Part shown: positions 1 to 12,158 of the stretch, one piece after another
Layout of the letters: every line of letters begins with the position of its first letter
How positions within the stretch are numbered: position 1 is the first letter of the stretch
Assembly: GCF_022965805.1 (NCBI RefSeq)
Contig: NC_133104.1
Coordinates: 23,680,069 to 23,744,068 of the forward strand
Length of the DNA stretch: 64,000 nucleotides
Direction: 5' to 3'
From: Primulina eburnea
Taxonomy: Eukaryota > Streptophyta > Magnoliopsida > Lamiales > Gesneriaceae
The notes under the pieces: generated by a model
Database searches by the model: none
What the model was told of the DNA's origin: nothing
Seen by the model: only the letters and a program-made list of their open reading frames with translations
Position numbers and translations under genes: made by a program

Positions 1-24
1 GTGTTTTCAATTGAGCTCTGTTCC

Positions 25-924
25 CTACAATCTTCGGGAACGCTTCTGGGGACAGACTTTAGCAAAGTGTCCCGGCTGTCCACAAATATTGCATCTACCA
101 GTCACTCCCTGGCATTGCTCGGTGGGATGTCTCCCTCCGCAACTCCTGCAATACACTTCAGTATGGCTCGGACTAGAACTACTGGAACTCAAGGAACCAC
201 TTCCTAACTTCTTGAATGGCTTCTTTCGAGCTTTCAGCAAATCTTGCTTCCCAATCGTACTGCCGCGATCAATCCTAAGAGGGGATTGCTGTGTCTGGGG
301 TTGCTTCACACACAACCTCCCTAGCTGTCTAATCAGACTCGCCTCAGCTCTCTTTGCTCTACTCAGGATGTCAGCAAAATGGTAAGGTCGCTGCAGATTC
401 ATAAATGCAACTACCTCCGAATTCAACCCTCTGATGAACTGATTTACTATAGCTTCATCATTTCCATCTATCTGAGGAGCAAAATGCAGTAGAGTAGAGA
501 ATTTGGCGGTATATTCATCAATATTCAACTGACCTTGGCTCAAATTCTCAAACTCTGCTTTCCTGTCCTCTCGGTACGAGACTGAGAAAAATCGTCGATA
601 AAATTCAGTTCTGAATATTTCCCACGAAATCACTGTACCTCTCTGTTCCCACATTCTTCTACTGGTAATCCACCAACTCCTGGCGGCTTCTTGTAACTGA
701 TAAGGCACCATCTTAACTCTCGGTTCATCTGTACACTCAAGTAAATCGAACAGTATTTCTATGTCATCAAACCAGTTCTGACAATCTTCGGACGTCTCGA
801 TACCCTTCAGAGTCGGCGGCTGCAATAACTGAAATTCTTTTATCTTTACTTCTATCTGAGTTTCTGATGCATCTAGCTGTTCAGACGAAGTACTGCCCTT
901 TTATGAAATTCTTCGAGGCGGTAT
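25..924 (-). pseudogene. gag: gag of gypsy A1, start codons lost
   Basis: Encodes the structural capsid/nucleocapsid protein of a Ty3/gypsy element. The frame is open from 900 down to 25. It carries a retrotransposon-gag domain (motifs SWWITS, FRTEFYRRFF, FIRGLNSEV) and two C-terminal zinc knuckles: an atypical C-X2-C-X3-H-X4-C followed by a normal C-X2-C-X4-H-X4-C. The likely ancestral start (922-924), just before codons for PPRR, reads ATA, and a TAA follows at 901-903. A second candidate start, ATG in A2, is also ATA here. The first in-frame ATG is at 711, inside the capsid domain. The protein is therefore probably not made at full length, though the frame below 900 is undamaged. The closest relative in the window is the A2 gag. 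Confidence 0.85.
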
Positions 925-1237
925 ATCTGATAATCAAACAGATTAGTACATAATCTATACAATCTGTCTCAGCCCTCCTCTGATCATATACCTCTGATCT
1001 AGACTCGGTTGTGATTCAGGCTTAGTAATTACATGCTGCAATCACTCAGATAACAAACAACATGTAATAGGGAAAGCAATAAATCATGCTAGCACACATC
1101 ATGCAAGTCAACATTGACATAAATCTCATGCTAGCAATCAAATGCAAGGAAGACAATTCAATCTACCCCGCTCATTCTCTACTATCTCATTCTAAAAGAT
1201 CTATCAGTTCTGACTATCTCAATCTAAAGGATCTATG
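925..1237 (-). other. 5' leader of gypsy A1
   Basis: Untranslated sequence between the primer site and gag. It is collinear with 51554-51857 of A2 on the opposite strand. No ORF or RNA gene seen. Confidence 0.7.
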
Positions 1238-1249
1238 GCTCTGATACCA
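1238..1249 (-). other. primer binding site (tRNA-iMet type)
   Basis: Minus strand reads TGGTATCAGAGC, the standard plant retrotransposon primer site. It lies five bases after the LTR end (spacer ACAGG), the same spacing as in A2. Confidence 0.92.
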
Positions 1250-2935
1250 CCTGTTGTGGGGACCCGGATGCTAATCATCTTCTTAATCATCGTTGGGATT
1301 TAATTATCAGTTCTGATAAACAGGGTCTAAAAATTTTTCTTTTAAAATATAAGTGCGGAGGGTAATGGCATCTAAATAATATACATATCTGTATAAAAGT
1401 ACAATAATGTACAACAGTCTTTCAATTACTCTAAGGTTCAACTACTAAAGTTCTAGTAATAAAACCTATCTATATCCAAGTCCGGAATCACCACGCTAAC
1501 TCGTCTTCTCTCATCATCTTCTGACCCCGATCATGTCCCACCTGTTGTCATGTACACATACAAAACAAGACAACAGCCGGATACTCCGGTGAGAATAAAT
1601 CCCAGTATAAAACATGGTAAACATGTATATACATAAAGTAAATCATGAAATATTCTATCATGAATAACCTAAAACAATATATTTCATAATCTATGAAATT
1701 AACTCCAAATAAGCATGCAACACAAATCAGTTAAACATGCTACTCAAATCAAATCATAAAAATATGCTATCATGACTGAAGGCAATAGCAATGGGTTTCA
1801 TAGTCTACGAAATCACATTCATAAACGCATGCAGTTCTAGTCAAATCATGTCTAGACTCGACTCAACTATAACTCTAGGGATCCCGGTGTGAATAAGACG
1901 TCAATGGCTGTCACCTACCCTCCCACTCGGGGTGACTGTATTTCTTATTCCTAGACTTCGGTCTGAGCTGTATCGACGGCTGCAATAGGAGTCAGAGCTG
2001 CTCCTAAGCTGAGATACACCGAACATCTAGAAGTCTGACTATCTGTCAAACTTTCTTATCTCAAATGCAATGTATAACAATCTGTAAACAAAGCATACTC
2101 ATTTCAAAAGATTTGAATATAATGTCTATAAACAAATCATAATCATATCAGAAGATAAACAATAAACAAGTATGTGATTTTATTGGGAAACTCAAATGAG
2201 ATCTGATTTGAGTTATATCTTCCCAAATATCACATGAATTATACCTTTCTCGTCCCGGTCTGACGAAGACGATGACCTGTATTCAAATCTGTCCATATCC
2301 AATCTGAAAAGACAATATCGAATACATAGTATCAATGAATAACTCAATTCACAATCTGTTCAGATCAATACTCAACTCAGTACATAATCTGATCAATCAA
2401 CAATCTAACAATGAATCTCAATCAATATCATATCTGATCAATCTAAATCAATACTGAATCTGATCAATCTAAATTAACTGATGTTTCGACGGCATAACAA
2501 TACAATCTGAATAACCCCGTCAATCTGAACATCACATATATAATACCAGAACTCATAATCTCGATATCGGTATATTCAAAATCAATACTATACAATTCTG
2601 ATATCAAAATCTCAGTCAATATTTTTCGAAAATCATAACAATTACAGAAACAATCTGTTCTTTAATCTGACTTCAATTTTACAATGTCTACGGTAGTAGA
2701 AACACCATATTTGAGTCATATTTGATTCTGACAACATCATAATGTCAAAACATCTCAAAACGTAATAAAATTTACGTCCTTGTGTAGCTCGTGTCACGAG
2801 GAACACAATACTGCGTTCGGATTCGAATTCTGATGGACGGATTCTTTGTAAATCAACTTCTAACTTAAGAAATCAACTTCTCTCCCGAAGCTCTCGATTT
2901 CCTGTCTAAATTCTGAAGAAAACGTGTCATGCTTC

Positions 2936-2945
2936 TATATATATA
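2936..2945 (-). promoter_or_regulatory. likely TATA box of the A1 LTR
   Basis: Alternating TA run just downstream (minus strand) of the GC-rich array. A3 has the same arrangement at 61943-61952. Confidence 0.55.
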
Positions 2946-2994
2946 CTGCATGCAAATTCTGAAACGTGGCATCATTTTTCATGCTACACGCATG

Positions 2995-3182
2995 ACCGCG
3001 GGTGCGGTCGTGTCATGCACCGCGGGTGCGCTCATGCTTCGGCATTATCTTTATTTTTCCAGATTCGAGCACCGCGGGTACGCTCCTGCTAGCACCGCGG
3101 GTGCGGTGATGCTACGCAATTTCTTGCCAACTTACTGTCCATGCACCGCGGGTGTGGTGATGTCTGGCACCGCGGGTGCGGT
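2995..3182 (-). repeat. U3 array of ACCGCGGGTGCGGT-type inverted repeats, six copies
   Basis: Six copies of a 14-mer whose ends pair (ACCGC / GCGGT around GGGT), spaced about 20-60 bp apart in otherwise AT-rich LTR sequence. Homologous to the ten-copy array at 62003-62308. Confidence 0.85.
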
Positions 3183-3270
3183 CTTGCATTTTCCAGAATT
3201 TTCTCATTTTTCCATCCTTGCAACACTTTATAATTTTGTCTTATCAATTCTATAATTCTTGAGCATTACA

Positions 3271-3845
3271 ATGTAATTCATTGTTTATAATGAATTTGAT
3301 CAAGAGTGTCATCCAGGATTCCTTGGGCGCTGGAAATATTTCTTCCTCTGAGGAGAGGACTAGTCGGGAAACATGCAATACTCAACGGGTACTGGCTTCT
3401 GATAAAGAAACAGTAATTTTTGCCGAAGCATCTGCTTTGTTATTCTCTTCTCGGGGTATTTGTTCAATACTCCAATCTACAAAGACTTCTGACTGGGATT
3501 TGATGAGCTGTAGATATTTGAGCATCCTATCATCCTTAGCTTAATAAACACCCTTGATCTGCTGTGTAATCAATTGTGAATCAGAGTAAAAATAATCCGG
3601 GAAGCTCCAACTTCCCGGGCAGCTCTGATGCCGGCAAGGACAGCCTCATATTCAGCCTCATTATTAGTTACCCGTTAATCAATTCTCAGGGCCATCATAA
3701 CCTTTTCTCCCAAACGAGATATTATCAACACCATTACTCCGCATCCAACAAGGCTAGATGCATCATCTACAAAAAATCTCCATACCTCCTCTTCGTCGGG
3801 CTGAACCATCTCAGATAGAAAATCCGATAAGGCCTGTGCTTTGAT
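3271..3845 (-). pseudogene. Second (archaeal-type) RNase H domain of Tat element
   Basis: Minus-strand translation gives recognisable blocks: VTNNEAEYEAVLAGIRAARE, SDSQLITQQIKG, and IEQIPREENNKADA near the end. These are the acidic active-site regions of the extra RNase H that follows the normal RT-RNase H in Tat-lineage elements. There are three in-frame stops (after the ALRID block, after KGVY, and in the tail) and one frameshift just before SDSQ. The first acidic residue of the domain appears as VDDAS. The domain stops at 3271, where A1 is inserted. Confidence 0.8.
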
Positions 3846-3948
3846 GGCAACCCGGGGCTTATACTCAATATCATACTCTCACAATTCCATTGTCCACTTG
3901 ATCATCCGCTCGGATACTTCTGAGTGAGTCATAATCCTCCCCAAAGGG

Positions 3949-5060
3949 CTATTGGTGAGCACTATGATCTGATGTGACAGGTCGCAGCTTCCTGGCAGTC
4001 ATAACCAAAGCCAAGGCAATCTTCTCTACTTCACTGTACCGAAGCTCGGCACCTCTCAGAGTATGACTGACATAATAGACATGCTTCTGATCAGATCCTT
4101 CTTCCTTTATCAGTACTGAGCTAACAGCATACTCTGTTGTAGATGAGTAAACAAACAATTTCTCCCCGGGCTCCGGCTTTACTAATATAGGAAGCTCTGC
4201 AAGATGGACCTTCAAATCCTGTAAGGCCTCCTCTCACTTCTCATCCCATCCAAATTTTTGGGCCTTCCTTACGACCTGAAAGAAAGGATAACTTCTGTGT
4301 GCTGACCGAGATATAAATCAAGAAAGAGAAGCAATCCTCTCGGTCAGCTTCTGTACTTCTTTAAAAGATCGGGGAGATGAAATTCATAATACAGACTTGA
4401 TTTTCCTTGGATTCACCTCAATTCCCCGGTCTGTCACTGTAAAACACAAAAACTTGCCACTCTTCATGCCAAAGATATACTTGGCAGGGTGGAGATTGAT
4501 TCCATAATGCATCAGAGTGGCAAAAGTTTCCTCCAAATCAGCAATGAAGTCCGCAACCTCTTTAGACTTGCCCAGAATATCATCCACATATACCTTCACA
4601 TTCCGGCCTAACTGTTTCTCAAAGACTTTGTTCATAAGACGCTGGTAGGTGGCCCCAGCATTCTTCAACCCGAAAGGCATTACAACGTAACAAAACGTAC
4701 CTCACGAGGTGATGAAGCTGGCATTAACTTTATCATCCTTGGCCAGGGGAATTTGATGGTACCCTTGGTAAGAATACATGAAGATCAGCAAGTCAAAGCC
4801 CGAGGTGAAGTCTACCAATTGATCAATCTGAGACAAGGGATAATGATCTTTGGGGCAGGCTATTGAGGTCCCGGAATTCCATACACATTCTCCACTTTCC
4901 GGTGGATTTTGTCACCAATACCACATTCGAGAGGCAGGTAGGAAATTGAATTTGCCGAATGTGGCAGGCTTCCAGCAGATCCCTCACATGTTCGTCAATA
5001 ACTTTGTCTTTTTCAGGAGCAAAGTGCCTCTTCTTTTGCTTTACCAGGTCAGATGACGGG
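3949..5060 (-). pseudogene. pol: Reverse transcriptase - RNase H remnant of Tat element
   Basis: RT copies element RNA into cDNA and RNase H degrades the template. The block at 4384-4680 starts MPFGLKNAGATYQRLMNKVF and contains the catalytic YVDD motif, followed by the RT connection region. The block at 3949-4215 is the first RNase H (motifs YYVSHTLRGAELRYSEVEK). Sequence above 4680, to about 5060, is a frameshifted N-terminal RT half. Stops and shifts separate the blocks, so no functional enzyme is possible. Confidence 0.8.
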
Positions 5061-5274
5061 AGAATATTTAAGTGATGCTCTGATGTCAGGGGTAAGATTC
5101 ATGTCAATTCCTGTTGGGACCAGACAAAAACATGAATATTAATTTTTAAACATTTGATTAAACTGACCCGGGGGGATGAACTGAGGTCTCGAGCCACCCG
5201 GAGTTGCTTGCCAGTCCCAACTTCTACTATCTCCTGCTCTTACTCGGCTACAAAATGTACCTCACCCTTCTCTA
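5061..5274 (-). other. Spacer between protease and RT remnants
   Basis: About 200 bases of minus-strand pol sequence too decayed to assign. No separate gene or RNA seen. Confidence 0.4.
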
Positions 5275-5790
5275 CTACTCTCCCCCTATCTCATCAATTC
5301 TTGATGTCTTCCCCTCCCTCCTAGTTTTACTCTGATCAGACCGGACTGCTTCTACATAACATTTCTGAGAAGAAGGTTGATCTCCCCGGATTTCACCTAC
5401 CCGGCCTCCCACAGGGAACTTAATCTTTTGGCGATAAGTGGATATTACGGCCCTTAGTTCATTCATGGCCGGCCGCCCCAATATGATGTTATATGATGAC
5501 GGGGAATCCACCATAATGAAAATGGTCATCATGGTCTTTTAAAGATCCTGGGAGCCCAAAGTCAATGGCAAGACAATCTCCCCTTCTGGATAAACCACAT
5601 GGCCAGCAAAGCCAAATAGTGCAGTCTCGACGGTTTCCAGCTGAAATCTCTGCAAATCCATCTGCATAAGGCATCCTTAAAGATAACATTCACAGAACTG
5701 CCCGAGTCCACAAAGACTCTCAGAATATCATAATTGGCCACCCGCGCCTGGATGACCAGGGAATCATTATGGGGCAAATTTAACCCTTTA
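5275..5790 (-). pseudogene. pro: Aspartic protease remnant of Tat element
   Basis: The minus-strand frame at 5777-5562 contains VDSGSSVNVIF, the D-S/T-G active site of retroviral-type proteases. An overlapping frame downstream (5532-5275) has YNIILGRPAMNELRAVIS, the family's flap and C-terminal ILGR region. The two parts are in different frames, so at least one frameshift separates them. The protease would release the Gag and Pol parts of the polyprotein. Confidence 0.78.
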
Positions 5791-5893
5791 AATCTTCAGG
5801 GCCAAACTGATCACTGCTTCATTTCTCCTCAACCCCTCCAGTTCTATACAATCCCTTCTACTTCTTGACTTCCTTGCCCGGTTGGAGTCTCCA

Positions 5894-6573
5894 TCAATGG
5901 AGCCTTCCGATATCATCTTTATTAACCCCGCAGCTGGGGTGAAGATTTCTTCCTCTCTGTCTCCTGATCTCTCCTCTTACCGGGTCACTCCTCGGGACAT
6001 ATCTTGAATCAAACCGGGTGCTGGGTCCTTGCTGCCGGGAAGTCCAAGGAGGCCCTCTCAGCCTCTTACAGGATTCATTATGTCCCTGGATAGAGGACGG
6101 GACATAATCTCCCTTCATAGTTTTGCAATCCCCAGTATTATGGTAACAGACCCATGAAGAGTACAAAATCCACTCTTCTCAGGCCTTACAAACTGCTGAG
6201 ATGGCAACAAATCCCTAATACATTCCTGGGCCTCCCGATCTCGGATAATCTTTAAGGGCACGTGATGCGAAAAATGCCCCTGACTGATCTTCCTCGGCCG
6301 TCTCTCCTCGGGTTTTACCACCCGGTCTCCCCTCTCGTTCCTCCCCGCTTCTCTTTTTTGCTTCTGGGCTTCCTCCATGTTGATATACTTTTCTGCCCGG
6401 GACAATAAGTTTTCAAAATCCCCGGGCACCTTCTTGGTTAATGATCGAAAGAGCTTACCCTCCCTCAAGCCTTGGGTGAATGCAGTTGTCTTTGTTTCGG
6501 TGGCACAGGTAGGAACATCCAGTGCCACTCTATTAAACCTTCTGATATAAGCCCTCAAACTCTCCTCCAGGCT
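5894..6573 (-). pseudogene. gag: gag of Tat element, C-terminal half
   Basis: The minus-strand frame begins SLEESLRAYIRRFN at 6573 and runs through a capsid block (TTAFTQGLREGKLFRSL, LLSRAEKYINMEEAQKQK), followed by a basic tail. It is cut off at its upstream side by copia-1. Its N-terminal partner lies at 17808-18537. The two halves do not meet exactly: a stretch of capsid codons, by eye a few tens, is absent. The sequence therefore lost DNA at the left copia boundary. A late frameshift breaks the frame near 6115-6166. Confidence 0.8.
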
Positions 6574-6874
6574 TGATCAAAGTCTTTTAGTGGAAATCCT
6601 ATCCTTGAGATAGAAGGAGTGACGTAAGAGTAATTGAAATCTCCGAACATCCAGAAACAATCCTTGTGTATTTTATTTCAGTTTTGTATTATATCTTTCA
6701 GTCAGTTACTTTCCGCAACTACTTTAGTTTAACTGATTGTCATTGACCAACAAGATTCCGAGAATCAGTTTGTCACCAAATTGAACTCAAAATTCGAAAA
6801 GATCAGTTTTAATTGGGAGTGTTTATTCAACCCCCCCTCTCTAAACACTCTTGATACGTTAATCGATCCTATCA
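6574..6874 (+). repeat. 5' LTR of copia-1, 5'-truncated
   Basis: Matches 17510-17807 of the 3' LTR nearly base for base, including the C-run before the CTCTAAACACTC block. U3 is entirely missing, so this copy has lost its promoter. Confidence 0.92.
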
Positions 6875-6876
6875 AG

Positions 6877-6888
6877 TGGTATCAGAGC
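6877..6888 (+). other. primer binding site (tRNA-iMet type)
   Basis: TGGTATCAGAGC two bases after the LTR end. Confidence 0.93.
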
Positions 6889-6934
6889 AAGTGAATCTTG
6901 TTCTTGAATACTTTTGATCTATAAACTGGCTAGC

Positions 6935-8808
6935 ATGATTTCATTCAACAAAATTCCTATGTTTTCCAGAGAAGAATTTGATAATTGGAAAATCAGAATG
7001 CAGGCTCATTTAGCTGCACAAGATGATGACATGTGTTATGTCATAACTGATGGACCCATGAAGATTCTAAAAACAAACACAGCAGTTGCCATAACAGAAG
7101 GGGCACCACAAAGAATAGTAAAGCCCAGAGATTAATGGACAACTGAAGATAAAAGAAAAGCAAATCTTGATAATGTGGCTAAATACATTCTGTACAAGAC
7201 ACTGGACAAAGCAACCTTCAGCAAAATAAAGATGTATAAGACTGCCAAAGAAATTTGGGAAAAGCTGATCAAGCTATGTGAAGGAAATGATCAAACCAAA
7301 GAAAATAAACTTTCTGTTGTTGTTCAAAAGTTTGATAACATCAAAATCAAAGCAGTAGAATCAATACACGAGTATGATGAAAGAGTAAGCAGTATCATCA
7401 ATGAGTTAAATTCACTTGGAAAAGTGTATACCAACGAAGAGATTGCACTGAAGATAATGAGAGGTCTTCCCAAGGAATGGGATGTCAAGACCATGGCAAT
7501 GAGGGAGTCCAAAGATCTGAACCAGATTGAACTTCATGATTTGTTTGCTGATTTAAAGGCTTTGCAAACCAGAGAAGGAGAATCGTCTACTCCTACAGCC
7601 ACAACTGCTCTAGCTGCTGTCAGAACAGCACCAATTAGTTCAGTCGAGAAATATGCTCATCAGTTGAACAATGATGCTATGTCATTGTTCATCAAAAAAT
7701 TTGGAAGGTTCATGAGAAAGAATCAAGGAAACTTTCAGAAGCCATACCCAAGGAATATCTCCAAAGATGAATCAAATGCCTGCTACAACTGTGGCAAATC
7801 AGGTCACTTTATTGCTGATTTTCCTAAACACAAGAAGGACAGTCAAGGCTCGAATGATAGAAGAAAGAAATCTTATGAGCACAAAAGAAGACAAATCGAA
7901 GATAAGAAGTCCTTCAGAAAGAAACATGAGGTACTCTTAGCTGAAGAAAACAAATCCAAATGGGCAGAAACTGACAGTGAGGAGTGAGAACCAGAAAGCT
8001 CATGCAGCTCTAGTGATGATGAGGAAGTCAAGTGCTTGATGGCAAATGATGCAGAAGAAGAATCATCTAGCCAACAGGTATTTGATTTCAGCTCAACTGA
8101 TTTTACATGAGAAGAACTTATTCTAACACTACATGACATGGTAAATGAGTATCAAAAGCTTGCATCATCATTTGAAAAATCAAAGCAAAGCAAATTGCTC
8201 TCACAGACAATAAAACCAAAACTGATGAATCAGTTGATGGGTTGAGTCTAAAAAGGGAAATTGCTGAGTTAAAAGAAGAGAGAGACAAAAATCAGTCATT
8301 AATCCAGAAGTTGATTCTTCAAAACTCAAAACAGACTGAGCTCATTCAGTCTTGGAACAAGTCATCTACTGCACTGAATGAGATGCAAAATTCACAAAAA
8401 TCAGTTTCTGATAAAACTGGTTTAGGATTCAACACTCAAGGAGAAATGTATCCAAATGACACTCAACCAAAGTTAAAATTAGACAAAGGGAAATACATTC
8501 ACTTTGTCAAAGCAACAGTGGTACAAGAACAAATTGTGCCGAGTAAACTGATTGAGCAACCTACTAAGAATATGAGTAAGGCTAGAAGATATGTGATTGG
8601 TTATAGTCAAAAATTTTCAACTGATTCCCAAAGTCAGTCATCAAAGAGGTTTCACAAGAACTATTTGAATAGCTATTTCAATTACTATAACTGCAAGCCA
8701 GTTCAGAAGAGATATAGACTGAACAATCAGTTGAATAAAGCTAAAACACATAATGTATCATCTGTACACTACACACCAAGCACACAAAAGCCGAGAAAAA
8801 CCATTTGA
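6935..8808 (+). pseudogene. gag: gag of copia-1
   Basis: Structural protein of the copia particle. ATG at 6935 opens MISFNKIPMFSREEFDNWK. A TAA at 7133-7135 interrupts, and the frame resumes with the capsid core (MYKTAKEIWEKL, IMRGLPKEWDVK) to 7987. The zinc knuckle CYNCGKSGHFIADF has Phe where the last Cys is expected, so metal binding is probably lost. After a TGA at 7985-7987 an acidic stretch, another stop near 8108, and a coiled-coil/basic segment (8242-8808) follow. The length, with a long C-terminal extension after the knuckle, resembles Sirevirus gag. At least three stops make it non-functional. Confidence 0.82.
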
Positions 8809-8919
8809 AATACAGCTACTGGAAAGTCTTTTAGACTAATCTAAGTGTGGGTTCCTAATGGACTAATCAGCTCAAGACCCAAATAGATATGGGTACCAAG
8901 TTATATTGTGTTTGTGTGA

Positions 8920-11900
8920 TTGCAGGTAACAGGTACAAACAAGAACTCAATATGGTATTTGGACAGTGGATGTTCGCGACATATGACAGGAGATGCAAGT
9001 GTGTTATCTCAACTGATCAAATACAGTGGTCCAATCATCAGTTTCGGGGACAATTCCAAAGGTAGAACTGTGGGTAAGGGTAAGCTTATCCATGGTAACT
9101 TTACTTTTAAAGATGTTCTAGTAGTAGAAAACCTGAAGTATAACTTGATCAGCATCAGTCAGTTATGCGAAATTGGATTTTTAGTACAATTTGACAAAAA
9201 CTCATGTTCAGTCAAAACTTCAACTGATGAAATCATCCTAACTGGCAAACGTTTTGGAAACACATATAAAGTCAGCTGGAATGATCAAACTTATGCACCA
9301 TTTTGTTTTAGTGCTTCCAAATCATCTAAAAACGGGTTGTGGCATAAGAGACTAAATCATTTAAACTTCAAATCCATTGCCTATCTGAGTAAACATGAAC
9401 TTATAACTGGTTTGCCCAAAATAGACTTTTCAAAAGAAAAACTTTGCTCAGCATCTCATTATGGTAAATAAATACGATCCTCTTTTAAAAACAAGGGCGG
9501 TAAATCTTCATCCCGATGCTTAGAACTGTTGCACATGGATCTCTTTGGTCCTATACCAGTCATGAGCTTAGGAGGAATGAAATACACCTTGGTAGTCGTA
9601 GATGATTTTTCAAAATTTACTTGGCTCATTTTTCTCGAATCTAAAGACCATACTGCTTCGCAACTAATAAAGCTCTTCAAAAGACTTTTAAATGAAAAAT
9701 CAGTTGGAATTGATCGAATCAGATCTGATCGAGGAACTGAATTCATCAATCAAACTCTTTCAAATTTCCTAGAAAATGCTGGAATTAAGCATGAGTTCTC
9801 AGCAGCCAGAACTCCTCAGCAAAATGGTGTAGCTGAGAGAAGAAATCGGACTCTTAAAGAAGCTGCTAGAACGATGCTTGCTGATTCTGGTATTTCTCAA
9901 AGATTTTGGGCAGAGGCAGTAAAAACCGCGTGTTACACTTAGAACAGATCAATGATTAATAAAAATCATATGAAAACACCATATGAGATCTGGCATGGAA
10001 GAAAAAGTATAATTACTTATTTCAAAATATTCAGCTGCAGATGTTTTATTCTTGATAATGGTAAAAATTATCTAAAAGCGTTTGATGATAAATCTGCAGA
10101 AGGAATATTTCTTGGATATTCATCAGTTAGCATAGCTTATAGAGTCTTCAACAAGAAAACCCTAAATGTTGAAGAATCTGCTCATGTTGATTTCGATGAA
10201 ACTGAATTAATTGATAAGCCAACTGATCAAGTTGAGCTAGTTGATCGATTTACAGATATCAGTTTGGAGGATAATGATGAAGGAGACAATCATATAAATC
10301 AAAACAACCTCCAAACACCAGAACCAGAAGTGTTAGATCAATCAGCTGAACCAGAAGCCATTCCTAATGATCAGTTGATAGAACAAACTGATGACATTCA
10401 GTTACCAACTGAAGAAATTGCTTATACAACAAATAGTGAGTACAGATGGAGAAAATCACATCCACCTGAATTGGTAAGAGGAAATCCATTTGATCCAGTA
10501 AGAACTCGCAATCAAATTCTAAATTTATTTATCTATTCAGCTTTTGTTTCACAACTAGAACCGAAGAAAACCGATGAAGCTCTTGCTGATCCAAACTGGG
10601 TAAATGCAATGCAAGAAGAGCTAAATCAGTTCACTCATAACAATGTCTAGAACTTAGTTACAAGACCAATTTCAAAAACTATTATAGGTACAAAATGGGT
10701 GTACAGGAACAAACTGAACGAGGATGGTTCAGTTGTGCACAATAAAGCGAGACTAGTAGCACAAGGATATAGGCAACAAGAAGGAATTGATTATGATGAA
10801 ACATATGCACCAGTTGCAAGATTGGAAGCTATCAGAATATTCCTTGCATATGCTTCATTCAAGAACTTCAAAGTCTATCAGATGGATGTAAAGAGTGCAT
10901 TCCTGAACGGCCAACTACAAGAGGAAGTATATGTTGAACAACCTCCAGGTTTTGTAAATCACAACTTTCCTGATCATGTATATCATTTGAACAAAGCCTT
11001 ATATGGTCTTAAACAAGCTCCCAGAGATTGGTACGAAACTCTTTCAAAATTTCTAACTGATAATAATTTTTTTGTTGGATCAGTTGATAAGACCTTGTTC
11101 AAATTTTCCAAGAATAATCACATTTTACTTGTTCAAATTTATGTTGATGATATCATATTTGGGTCAACTAACCCCAAATTATGCGAGAAATTTGCTAAGT
11201 TGATGCAAGAAAATTTCGAAATGAGCATGATGGGTGAACTGACATTCTTTCTTGGACTGCAAGTGAAGCAACTGGGTATATTCATCAGTGAGACTAAATA
11301 TACAAAGGAGCTGCTGAAGAAATTTGGCATGGAATCATGTTCAGCTGCAAATACTCCCATGAGCTCATCAGTAAAATTGGACACTGATCAAGGGGGAATA
11401 TCATTTGAGGCGACATTATATCGAGGTTTAATATGTTCATTGTTGTACTTAACTACCAGTCGTCCTGATATTGTATTTGTTGTCTGTATGTGTGCTAGAT
11501 TTCAAGTAAATCCTAAGCAATAACATTTCTCAGCTACTAAATGAATTTTGAGATACCTTAAGGGTACACAAAATGTTGGGTTATGGTATTCTAAAGACTC
11601 TACTTTCAATTTAGTTGGATATTCAGATGCAGATTATGCAGGATGTAAGCTTGATCGTAAAAGTACAAGTTGGTCTTGTCAATTTCTAGGAGACTGACTG
11701 ATCTCTTGGTTCAGCAAAAAGCAGACATCCATAGCTACCTCAACAACTGAAGCAGAATATCTTGCTGCTGGTAGTTGTTGTGCACAACTGATCTGGATCC
11801 AGCAACAACTGAGAGATTATGGAGTAATTACAAATGAATCGCCCATATTTTGTGATAATACGAGCACAATTGCCATCACCTATAATCCAGTTCTTCACTC

Positions 11901-12078
11901 AAGGACCAAGCATATAGATGTCAGGCACCACTTCATTAGAGATCATGTTTTGAAGAAGGACATTAGACTGGAGTATAATTCAACTGAGCAACAAGCAGCT
12001 GACATCTTCACCAAACCATTACCCGAGACTAAGTTTTCTCACTTTCGAAATATTCTTGGTTTAATTGATTTGTCTTAA
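8920..12078 (+). pseudogene. pol: copia-1 pol: protease, integrase, RT, RNase H
   Basis: Domains in copia order. Protease active site WYLDSGCSRHMTG is near 8960. The integrase zinc region starts LWHKRLNHLN near 9340, but its Cys pair reads CSAS. The integrase core at 9529-9942 has HMDLFGP, RSDRGTEF and QQNGVAERRNRTLKEA. RT at about 10590-11400 has AFLNGQ and YVDDIIFGS. RNase H to 12078 has YSDADYAG, STTEAEYLAA and RTKHIDVRHHFIRD. In-frame stops occur near 9469, 9940, 10648, 11521, 11540 and 11695. All domains are recognisable, so decay is moderate. The enzymes would cut the polyprotein, copy the RNA and insert the cDNA. Confidence 0.88.
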
Positions 12079-12158
12079 AATTATTATCGATGTTGTTTTA
12101 CTAATAAAATTATTTGCAGAAAATAAGAAATAAACAACAAATCGAAAATGATACTTTA

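Larger units (their letters stand above)
1..3270 (-). mobile_element. Ty3/gypsy element A1, 5' portion, truncated by window edge
   Basis: Read on the minus strand this gives, in order, a 2 kb LTR (3270-1255), a 12-nt primer site matching the 3' end of initiator tRNA-Met (1249-1238), a leader, and a gag frame ending at 25. Pol and the second LTR must lie left of the window. The LTR belongs to the same subfamily as that of A3 (47481-62437). The gag protein is closest to that of A2 (51939-52757). The element sits inside the Tat-type element that resumes at 3271. The first bases outside the LTR (3271-3275, ATGTA) should be one copy of its target duplication; the other copy is not visible. Confidence 0.9.
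1255..3270 (-). repeat. 5' LTR of gypsy A1
   Basis: The LTR is 2016 bp. Minus strand begins TGTAATGCTC and ends CCCCACA. The ends were fixed by comparison with A3, whose LTR ends are confirmed by a target duplication. The U3 part (right side) carries a GC-rich repeat array followed, in the direction of transcription, by a TATATATA box. Confidence 0.9.
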
